NCBI RefSeq assembly: GCF_001298675.1 | Contig: NZ_CYIG01000033.1 | Coordinates: 1 to 60,348 of the forward strand | From: Paenacidovorax caeni | Lineage (GTDB): Bacteria; Pseudomonadota; Gammaproteobacteria; Burkholderiales; Burkholderiaceae_C | Length of the DNA stretch: 60,348 bases | Reading direction: 5' to 3' | Shown here: positions 41,992-48,788 of the stretch, one piece after another | How positions within the stretch are numbered: the first letter of the stretch is position 1 | How the letters are laid out: every line of letters begins with the position of its first letter | Program-made: the position numbers and the translations under genes | The notes under the pieces: generated by a model | The model's database searches: none | What the model was told of the DNA's origin: nothing | Seen by the model: only the letters and a program-made list of their open reading frames with translations

Positions 41992-42120
41992 CCCACCATC
42001 ATCCAGAGCATCCTGGCCGGGCAGCAGCCCCGGTGTATGAGCCTTCTGTGGTTCCAGCGGAATCCGCTGCCGACCGACTGGTTGACGCAGCGGGAAGTAG
42101 TGGCGGGGTTCGACGCCTGA
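41992..42120 (+). pseudogene. Large serine recombinase C-terminal remnant
   Basis: PTIIQSILAGQQPRCMSLLW and FQRNPLPTDWLTQREVVAGF end in FDA and a stop. The same pattern occurs at 54962-55070 (DIIEQFMAGRQPRRLTLMWF) and, for the last residues, at 52087-52135. I recognise it as the extreme C-terminus of large serine recombinases of integrative elements. Confidence 0.6.
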
Positions 42121-42125
42121 CCGGG

Positions 42126-42539
42126 TTACGAGCCCTCGATCACCCGTGCCACATCACTGCGGCATTCGGCGCACTTGCCCACCAGCAGCAAGTCGCCACC
42201 CTTGATGGTGCCGCTGAAATTGGTGATCGTGGTTTCGTGACGGCACTGGCCGCACCAGACGTTGGACAGCAGCCGCTGGCGGATGTCGGCAGGGATGGAC
42301 TCCCAGCGCAGGCGGGCGGGGTTGGTAAAGACCGGCAAGGATTCGACTGTCGGTAACGATACACCGGACTGCTGTTCGATAACAAGCAGGTCTGCCGCCT
42401 GGCAGGCACTGCGGAGAACGAAAGTCGACACAGGCACCCCTGCAACCTCTGCCGCGCGGCGCAGCAAGTTCCGCTGCTGGGGCGTCATCCGCAACGTGAT
42501 GCGAATGCCGTCGCGGCGAGCCTCGTTTTTCTCCTGCAT
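42126..42539 (-). CDS. DUF1778/TacA-like antitoxin with C-terminal zinc motif
   Basis: A 137-residue protein. Residues ~10-55 resemble DUF1778 ribbon-helix-helix antitoxins (GIRITLRMTPQQRNLLRRA, AEVAGVPVSTFVLRSACQAA). The C-terminal ~45 residues carry two CxxC pairs (CGQCRHETTITNF ... VGKCAECRSD), a likely zinc finger absent from classical TacA. No acetyltransferase toxin is adjacent. It may be a solitary regulator or an antitoxin that lost its partner. Confidence 0.6.
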   Translation of the reverse strand: MQEKNEARRDGIRITLRMTPQQRNLLRRAAEVAGVPVSTFVLRSACQAADLLVIEQQSGVSLPTVESLPVFTNPARLRWESIPADIRQRLLSNVWCGQCRHETTITNFSGTIKGGDLLLVGKCAECRSDVARVIEGS

Positions 42540-42559
42540 CGGAATCCCTTAGCCCTTAT

Positions 42560-42880
42560 TCAGGCCATCACGATCTGAGTGTGCACCTCGACCTTGAGCG
42601 CACGCTTGATAGCAGCAAAGACTGCCGAGATGTTGCTCATGGTCGGGTTGCCCGATTGCGACAGCATCCGGTGCAGGCTCTTGGCAGGCTTGTGAATTTC
42701 CTCGGCCAGCGCCTCGAAGCCCACAGTGGCGTTGACGAGATCGCGCAGGATCAGCTTGGCCGATTCTGGTTCACCATTGACAAACAGGGTGATGGCCTCG
42801 TCCAGAAGCGCCTGCGCAAAGGCCGGATCGTTCTGCACGCGCGCGGCCACGGTCTCTTTGAAATCACGGGTCAGTGCCAT
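42560..42880 (-). CDS. Addiction-module antitoxin (HigA-like)
   Basis: A 106-residue helix-turn-helix antidote of the type that partners RelE/HigB-like toxins (ALTRDFKETVAARVQNDPAF, ALLDEAITLFVNGEPESAKL, VGFEALAEEIHKPAKSLHRM, LSQSGNPTMSNISAVFAAIK). It starts 2 bp after the toxin stop, giving the toxin-first order usual for this family. The ATG at 42880 is preferred over an upstream in-frame codon. Confidence 0.8.
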   Translation of the reverse strand: MALTRDFKETVAARVQNDPAFAQALLDEAITLFVNGEPESAKLILRDLVNATVGFEALAEEIHKPAKSLHRMLSQSGNPTMSNISAVFAAIKRALKVEVHTQIVMA

Positions 42881-42882
42881 GT

Positions 42883-43220
42883 TCACTTTCCTTGCTGGGT
42901 TGATGCCTTACGGCGCTTGTAGTCTTCCCACAGCGCCACCGCTTGGTCGATGTCCTGCTGTTGACGCTTCTTGGTGCCACCGCCGATCAGGATGATGATC
43001 TTCAGTCCGTCCTTGGCCAGGTAGATTCGCAGCCCCGGGCCCAGTCGATCTTGTATTCGCCGATGCTACGGAACCACTCGACGTTGGACAGGTTGCCTTG
43101 TTCCATCCGGTTGACGGCTACGCGCACCTTGGCGGCGGCGACGGCCTCCAGCGACCCGAACCACTCCGCGAAGGGGCTGTCGCCATCGTCCAGCAGGAGT
43201 TCTTTGATCTGGTAGCTCAT
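42883..43220 (-). pseudogene. RelE/HigB-like toxin, frameshifted
   Basis: The first part reads SYQIKELLLDDGDSPFAEWF, GSLEAVAAAKVRVAVNRMEQ and SIGEYKIDW, then the frame is lost. In the next frame the protein continues correctly ([40 protein letters not shown]). A one-base deletion near 43040 explains it. The toxin is therefore dead (or the base call is wrong) while its antitoxin is intact. Confidence 0.8.
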
Positions 43221-43264
43221 GAGCCGAATGGTAACGTATAGGTTCCCATTGCGCCAGTGTGGCA

Positions 43265-43517
43265 GGTTTGACGGTTGACCGGTCGCCTTGGTTGACGATG
43301 AACCGCCGACCGTAAGTTGTTGATTTAGATAAACCTGCATCTGCGCTTACCCGCAGGCCAAACGGAGAACAGGGACGGCTCTGGCCGAGAAAGTGGCCGA
43401 TTTCGGGCGTTTCGAGTGATGGTCACCCGCAGCACAGTTGGCCGGAACCCCGCGTGGCGCGGGGATCGCAGGCGAAAAAAAGGGCCCGGAGATCATCCGA
43501 GCCCTTGTGTATGGTGG
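43265..43517 (-). repeat. Att-like repeat, copy A
   Basis: This 253-bp block is homologous to 52122-52375, and its last ~94 bp also to 53248-53342. It begins with a recombinase-like end (GTTTGACGGTTGA) and contains GATGAACCGCCGACCGTAAG and a GC-hairpin (AACCCCGCGTGGCGCGGGGA). On the minus strand it carries a terminator hairpin with a T run (43480-43506). Homology ends at TGGTGG, the complement of CCACCA, after which the three copies diverge completely. Confidence 0.75.
43480..43506 (-). terminator. Rho-independent-type terminator in repeat copy A
   Basis: On the minus strand AAGGGCTCGG, a 7-base loop, CCGGGCCCTT and then a T run form a strong hairpin terminator. It is conserved in all three repeat copies and directly follows a CCACCA, as after a tRNA or tmRNA. 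Confidence 0.65.
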
Positions 43518-43748
43518 TGGGGCAGCACCCCGCACCAAACGACTATTGAAAGTACGCGATACCGGCGTTCTGGCAAGTTGCGAAGCCCTGCGTACCAGTG
43601 CGAAAAGCGGGGGTTGACAGGCGAATTTGCGAACAATCAAGCAGGTTTTTCGGCCTGATTGGTCACCGGAAATCGCGTTCAACCTCGTCTGCATTCCAAG
43701 GCCAGTTCAGTTCCCAAACCGGAATCGAACTCGCGTCCGCATGGTGGT
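43518..43748. other. Spacer between repeat A and hipA
   Basis: No gene is seen. Around 43716-43748 the sequence GGAATCGAACTCGCGTCCGC resembles the complement of a tmRNA/tRNA T-arm region, possibly part of a decayed RNA 3' end. Confidence 0.35.
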
Positions 43749-45044
43749 TCAGATCGAGGGTTCGGCGGCTGCGTCATTATCGGCTGCGGGATCGGTAAGC
43801 CGCCGAATCGTCAGGGCACAGCGTTGCTCAATCAAGGTATTGATTTGCTCAACCACGGCATTGCCAGCAAAGCTGTGGCCGGGGTCTGACTGGAGCTTGC
43901 GCGCCGTCGCAGGCAGTAACTTTGCCAACTCCAGAATGCGCCGTTTGGCCTGCGCCTTGGTAAAGCCGACGCCTTCGGCGAACTGTTCCCAGTGCCGCGC
44001 CTGGACTTCGGTGAACTTGTACTTGCTGCCGATTTTCATCGCCATCTTCTGCGTCAGTGTTGGATACACGGCCGTCGAGAGCGTGTCGTAAAACGGAGCC
44101 AGAACGGGGGCCTTGCCCGAGTACAGCAGAGAGAAATTCTTGGCATGCGCATCATGATTGCCGATCAGCGCATTGAAGATCACGTAGTCGAGTAGTCGCA
44201 GGACTTGCGGCGCGCTGGGGCGGGTTGCACTGCGCACCAGATCAAAACACTGCGCCAGATCCGGACCACCTTCATTCTGGTACTTCATTTCTGGCACCAC
44301 GCCCAGTGCCTGGCAGAAGTCCTCTTGATGAAGGCGTTGTCGATGCCCATGTGCATTGATCAGTCGGTCGTAGCGCTCAACCAGCAGAAACGAGCGATCC
44401 AATACCTGGTGTACTTTCGATTTTGCGGGCTTGAGCTGCATGGCCTCAGCCAGTGCCATGCAGAATCCTTCGTTGATCACGCTGTCGTCGACGGCGTGGA
44501 TAGCCGGTTTCAGGATGTGGGAGCTCGGCGTGCCGTTGAGGGGCAGCCCGATGCGCGCACCATCGAAAACCACTGGCAACTTGTCTTGGGCACCCGCCAA
44601 GGAAAGCCGCAAGCCGTCTTTGCCTGCGAGCATAGGTCGACGCGGCAATTCATCCAGGATGGCCACGACTTCCTCATCGCTCAGCCATTGAACGTCATCG
44701 CTGCGGGTCGGCACAGGCAAAGCCTGCCCGGGTTCAAGGAAGGTCACGGCCCCGGCGCATTCGCCGCCGATGTGGTCCAGCAGCGCAAAGTCGTTCTGGC
44801 CAGACACCTGAAACTGCTGCGCAATCAAGCGGCGCATCTGCCCTTCGGGTAGAAGACCAGCAAAGAAAGGACGCGTTTTACGATCGTCGAACGGCTCCGC
44901 TTGCAGGGGCAGCGAGGCTGACAAAGAAACGGCGTCTTTATGTAACAGCCAATCGGGTGCGTAGCAAAAACTCAGTCGGCCATCGACCAGCGCCAAGGTG
45001 CCGACACGCTCGGCGAAAAGCCAGACTTCCAGCTCATGCGCCAT
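43749..45044 (-). CDS. hipA: HipA-family Ser/Thr kinase toxin
   Basis: A 431-residue HipA: N-terminal subdomain (LEVWLFAERVGTLALVDGRL), PFFAGLLPEGQMRRLIAQQF, GAVTFLEPG, Gly-rich loop LSLAGAQDKLPVVFDG, nucleotide-binding lysine (SSHILKPAI), ERYDR, catalytic LIGNHDAHAKNFSLLYSG and metal site APFYDTLSTA. HipA toxins phosphorylate targets such as glutamyl-tRNA synthetase and induce dormancy. The ATG at 45044, 11 bp inside hipB, is preferred because AGAGG lies 9 bp before it; an ATG at 45053 is possible. It looks intact. Confidence 0.9.
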   Translation of the reverse strand: MAHELEVWLFAERVGTLALVDGRLSFCYAPDWLLHKDAVSLSASLPLQAEPFDDRKTRPFFAGLLPEGQMRRLIAQQFQVSGQNDFALLDHIGGECAGAVTFLEPGQALPVPTRSDDVQWLSDEEVVAILDELPRRPMLAGKDGLRLSLAGAQDKLPVVFDGARIGLPLNGTPSSHILKPAIHAVDDSVINEGFCMALAEAMQLKPAKSKVHQVLDRSFLLVERYDRLINAHGHRQRLHQEDFCQALGVVPEMKYQNEGGPDLAQCFDLVRSATRPSAPQVLRLLDYVIFNALIGNHDAHAKNFSLLYSGKAPVLAPFYDTLSTAVYPTLTQKMAMKIGSKYKFTEVQARHWEQFAEGVGFTKAQAKRRILELAKLLPATARKLQSDPGHSFAGNAVVEQINTLIEQRCALTIRRLTDPAADNDAAAEPSI

Positions 45045-45294
45045 GGCCGTCATCCTCTCGTTGATCGTCGGAAGCAGCAGACGGCAATCCACTCAACTGA
45101 ACCTCACCGCCTAGGGCATCAATGACCCGCAGCACGTTTTTCAGCCGCAACGTGGGCTTGCCGGCTTCAAGGTCGACAATGAAGCGCACACCCACCCCAG
45201 CCGCCAGCGCCAACTGGGGCTGCGTCAGCCCGAGCTGCTTGCGAGCGGCACGCAGCGCATCGCCGAGTTGTTGAGGTGATCGAATGGATGTCAT
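45034..45294 (-). CDS. hipB: HipB-type antitoxin and repressor
   Basis: An 86-residue XRE-type helix-turn-helix protein (SPQQLGDALRAARKQLGLTQ, PQLALAAGVGVRFIVDLEAG, LRVIDALGGEVQLSGL), encoded upstream of and overlapping hipA. Expected to bind HipA and the three operators at 45306-45421 to autoregulate. Confidence 0.9.
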   Translation of the reverse strand: MTSIRSPQQLGDALRAARKQLGLTQPQLALAAGVGVRFIVDLEAGKPTLRLKNVLRVIDALGGEVQLSGLPSAASDDQREDDGHGA

Positions 45295-45305
45295 TGCTTG
45301 CTCAG

Positions 45306-45421
45306 TTTCCCGTTCGGGAAATTATCAGCCGCAACCGGACTAAGTGCAAGCGATATTTCCCGATCGGGAATGTTAGGTGTGATTGGGGCGTGATTCGGCC
45401 TGCTATTTCCCGATCGGGAAA
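45306..45421. promoter_or_regulatory. hipBA operator array, three palindromes 50 bp apart
   Basis: TTTCCCGTTCGGGAAA (45306-45321), TTTCCCGATCGGGAAT (45356-45371) and TTTCCCGATCGGGAAA (45406-45421) lie directly upstream of hipB at exact 50-bp intervals. They are inverted repeats matching the TATCC-like half-site layout of HipB operators in principle, though with a different sequence. Confidence 0.85.
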
Positions 45422-45596
45422 CGGTAGCGATCTCGATTCCAAATTGACACCCATTTACACCGAATGTGACGCGGTTTTCAGAAATGCGCCACGACCTCTT
45501 CTTTGCGGCGAACGGATCAGCGCCAACTATCGCTTGGCTCACGCGCGGAACAGCGCCTTCATGGACTCCTGCCAACTCATACGGAAGGAATCCAAG
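45422..45596. other. Spacer upstream of the hip operators
   Basis: No gene is supported. It probably contains the promoter of the small helix-turn-helix gene that follows. Confidence 0.4.
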
Positions 45597-45735
45597 GTGA
45601 ACCTCACCCACTTCAACCAAAAGCAACTCTCTGAACTTTGGGGCGTCAGTCAAGCCACCTTCGAGCGGTGGAGGCATGAAGGAATCGGTCCCAAGTATTT
45701 CAAACTCAGCCCAGAGCTCAAGGCGCAGGTCCTGG
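45597..45735 (+). pseudogene. Small helix-turn-helix (AlpA-like) gene, truncated by IS21
   Basis: From GTG 45597 (AAGGAA upstream) the product reads NLTHFNQKQLSELWGVSQAT and FERWRHEGIGPKYFKL. This is a winged-helix/excisionase-type DNA-binding protein typical of mobile elements. It then runs into antisense IS21 sequence and loses its C-terminus. Confidence 0.6.
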
Positions 45736-45769
45736 CGCAGTGCCGAACGGACGGCGCTTCGATTGCGGC

Positions 45770-46442
45770 GGTACAGGTCGGGCTTCAGGACGCCTTCCTT
45801 GAGGTTGTCCAGCACGACATAACGGCACGAACCCCCGAAGTAGCGCCAGGCCTGCTCGTGCAACTCGGCCCAGACCTGCTGACTGGACTTCCACACCACG
45901 CGGCGGAAGCTGCGCCGCGAGTAGCGCAGCGTGGCCACGAATAGGCGGGGTTTACGCCAGCGCTCGGTGCCGGGCACCCGGGTGGGCGCGCCCTCGCCGT
46001 AGTCGACCTGCATCTCCTCGCCGGGGGCAAAGCTCAGGCGGTCGAACTGTTCGGGCTCCTTATGCCGAAGCCGCGCCACGAAACGTTTGACCGAGTTGTA
46101 GGCACCGTCAAAGCCGTGCTGGTCGACCAGGTCCTGGTAGATGGCGGTGGCGTTGCGGCCCAAGCGCAACTGGGTGTCGATGAAGGCGTGGTGGGGTTCG
46201 CACTTGGAGGTGACCAGCGGCAGCGACGCGGGCCTGGAAGTCGGTGGCCAGGGTGGAGCAGTTTGACTGGGCGGGTCGGTGGCCACCCCGGGGCAGTTTG
46301 TCGGATCGGCGGCCAAGCGCTGCTGGTAGGCCCGGATGGTGTGGCGCGAAATGCCGGTGATGCGTTCGATCTCGCGCTGGGTGGCGCCGCCCTTGAGCAG
46401 CGTCCAGATGGTGGTTTGCAGATGTGGCTTCAAGACGTTCAC
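45770..46442 (-). pseudogene. istA: IS21 transposase IstA, 3'-truncated
   Basis: From a GTG at 46442 the protein shows an N-terminal helix-turn-helix (GGATQREIERITGISRHTIR), DLVDQHGFDGAYNSVKRFVA, the catalytic start PGEEMQVDYGEGA with the first Asp, and RYVVLDNLKEGVLKPDLY with the second. Homology ends at ~45770, before the Glu region, and no istB follows. Confidence 0.8.
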
Positions 46443-46593
46443 TCCGTTGCTCCCCTCGCTCAGAGGGGGTGGAAAGTAACGTCCTGCCTGTCGAGCCTCG
46501 CGGCGCCCGACGCACCGTGTTCAATGCGTCAGATCACCGTGGCCAGGGTGGAGCAGTTTGGGTGGCCATAAGTGGGGCACTTTGGGTGGCCGC
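46443..46593. other. IS21 end / IS66 junction
   Basis: Contains the repeated phrases AGGGTGGAGCAGTTTG and GTGGGGCACTTTGGGTGGCC, which belong to the IS21 outer sequence. No gene. Confidence 0.45.
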
Positions 46594-47569
46594 CGGGGGG
46601 TGCTGGTGGCCAAGTACGCCGGCCACCAACCCCTGTACCGCCAGGAAGCGATCTTTGGGCGTGCCGGTCTGGCCATCCCGAGATCGACCCTGGCACAGTG
46701 GGTAGGCACCTGCGGGGTTCGGTTGCAGCCGCTGGTGGATGCGCTCAAGGCCAAGCTGCTCCAGCACCGCGTGCTGCACGCCGACGAGACGCCGGTGCAG
46801 ATGCTCAAGCCCGGCAACGGCAAGACGCACCGGGCTTACCTCTGGGCCTACTCCCCGGGGGCGTTTGAGGACATGAAGGCCGTGGTCTACGACTTCTGCG
46901 AGTCGCGCGCCGGTGACCATGCGCGGGCCTTCCTGGGTGACTGGCGGGGCAGCCTGACCTGTGACGACTTCAGCGGCTACAAGGCGCTGATCGCCAGTGG
47001 CGTAACGGAGGTCGGCTGCCTGGCGCATGCACGGCGCAAGTTCTTCGACCTGCACGCGGCCAACAAAAGCCAGATCGCCGAGTTCGCGCTGCAGCAGTTT
47101 GCCAAGGTCTACGACATCGAGCGTGAGGTCAAAGGCACTCAGCGCCGACGAGCGCAAGGCCATGCGCCAGCGGCACACCCAGCCGGTGCTCGACGCGCTG
47201 CACCACTGGATGCTGCTGCAGCGCCAGAAGGTGCCCGAGGGATCGACGACGGCCAAGGCGCTGGACTACAGCCTGCGGCGCTGGGTGGCACTCACCCGGT
47301 TCGTCGATGACGGGCAGCTACCGATCGACAACAACTGGATCGAGAACCAGATCCGGCCCATTGCCATCGGTCGCAACAACTGGCTGTTTGCCGGCAGTCT
47401 GCGCGCCGGCCAGAGGGCGGCAGCCGTCATGAGCTTGATCCAGTCAGCGCGCATGAATGGGCATGACCCGTATGCCTACCTCAACGACGTCCTCACACGG
47501 CTACCCACGCACAAGGCCAACCAAATCGAGGAACTGCTGCCGCATCGCTGGCAACCCGACGCCATCTGA
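46594..47569 (+). pseudogene. tnpC: IS66 transposase TnpC, 5'-truncated and frameshifted
   Basis: The protein starts mid-domain (AKYAGHQPLYRQEAIFGRAG). It continues with LLQHRVLHADETPVQMLKPG (first Asp/Glu region) and GCLAHARRKFFDLHAANKSQ. An extra A in GTCAAAGGC near 47130 shifts the frame. The remainder (DNNWIENQIRPIAIGRNNWL, SARMNGHDPYAYLNDVLTRL) reads one frame over. It lacks the N-terminal third and any terminus. Confidence 0.85.
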
Positions 47570-47572
47570 TCG

Positions 47573-48080
47573 TCAGCCACGGCCGCCGACAGCTGTCAAC
47601 ATGGGTTCGCCGCGCGCATACGATTCAAACAGGGGCGCGGGCGAGCCATTGGCGGCCATCACCTTGAGGATTTTCGGAATACCCGTCGAGCGACCTTCCG
47701 TTAGGTCAAGTTCTTTCAGGAATTCACCGATACGCCGGTTACGGTAGCGGCGGCTGACAGCACGCCCCGCTTGAAAAGCCTCCAACCGGATCGACCGATC
47801 CGGGCCGGGGAAGCTCAAGATGACCAGCTCATCGTTACTGATACGTACCTCGATGGGCTCGTGCTCCTCGTAGGACCTGTGATAGACCACGTTGACCAAG
47901 GCCTCCTCGATGGCGGCGTAAGGGAAGTTCCAAACCCGCGTGGCTTCGGCGCGGTCGGGGTGCTTGATGACCGTCTCACGTAAGTAGTTACGCTGGATGT
48001 AGCTCAAGGTCTCGTGCGTCATCCGCGCCAGCGGGCCTTCAAAGGAGCTTATGAGCAATTGTGCGGGTTGCTGCGGGTCA
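47573..48080 (-). pseudogene. AlbA/RecG-like ATP-binding protein, 5'-truncated
   Basis: The frame reads LISSFEGPLARMTHETLSYI, RVWNFPYAAIEEALVNVVYH, EPIEVRISNDELVILSFPG and STGIPKILKVMAANGSPAPL. This is the C-terminal GHKL-like (HATPase_c_4) half of AlbA_2-domain regulators or defence proteins. The DNA-binding N-terminal half is absent: upstream the frame runs into the ParE gene. Confidence 0.7.
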
Positions 48081-48419
48081 AGCGCCCAACAGGCGGCGAG
48101 CGAGCACGGTTTGCATGTCACGGCGTCCATCAGCAATCAGGTAAATGATGACTTGGCTGCCTGTGACACGGTAGATCACGCGATACGGCTTGAAGAAGGT
48201 CTGGCGGTATTCTCTGATCCCAAGGCCGACAAGTTCCTTCGGATAGCTACCGCGCTCCGGGAATTTAGACAGACTCTCCACAATGTCCATCAACTTATCC
48301 AACACATAGTTGGCGTTGGCCACACAGTCGAATTCGGAGATGTAGTCGTGGATGGCCTCCAGGTCCTGCTCCGCACCCTCGGTGAGCAGGACTTCGAACT
48401 TGGCAGACGTACCAGTCAT
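48078..48419 (-). CDS. RelE/ParE-family toxin
   Basis: A 113-residue toxin with the ParE/RelE fold (KFEVLLTEGAEQDLEAIHDY, PERGSYPKELVGLGIREYRQ, KPYRVIYRVTGSQVIIYLIA, DGRRDMQTVLARRLLG). Its ATG overlaps the antitoxin stop (ATGA). The SxPxRG-like segment before ELVGLG is typical of ParE. Probably acts on gyrase or mRNA; the sequence does not decide. Confidence 0.88.
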   Translation of the reverse strand: MTGTSAKFEVLLTEGAEQDLEAIHDYISEFDCVANANYVLDKLMDIVESLSKFPERGSYPKELVGLGIREYRQTFFKPYRVIYRVTGSQVIIYLIADGRRDMQTVLARRLLGA

Positions 48420-48694
48420 CAGACTGAGGCTCGCTTGGCGCGGAGGCGGGCAACGACGTCGGCCACGGGTTTGACCTTACCAGCGGCCACATCCTGATTG
48501 CCCAGCGCAAGGATTTTTAGCAAGGCCAGTGTTTCTTGCGTCTCCTCGAACGAGGCGACGTCCTGCAGGACAGCCTTGGCCTCACCGTTTTGGGTGATAA
48601 CCATAGGTTCACGCTGCTCCGCGAGGTGCGTCAAAACCTCGGCAGCGTTGGCTTTGAGATAGCTGATGGGCTTGACTTGTGATGAGTAGCGCAT
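48419..48694 (-). CDS. Phd/YefM-family antitoxin
   Basis: A 91-residue antitoxin (YSSQVKPISYLKANAAEVLT, EQREPMVITQNGEAKAVLQD, VASFEETQETLALLKILAL) directly upstream of and overlapping the ParE-type toxin. The start at 48694 is chosen because homology begins there. Confidence 0.88.
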   Translation of the reverse strand: MRYSSQVKPISYLKANAAEVLTHLAEQREPMVITQNGEAKAVLQDVASFEETQETLALLKILALGNQDVAAGKVKPVADVVARLRAKRASV

Positions 48695-48788
48695 GGCGGT
48701 GCTCCGAACTTGGATGGGACTGAATATAGTCCTTTTGTAGTCCGATGGCAAGGTGTGGAGATGGCCTCAGGCCCGGGAGAATTTGTCT

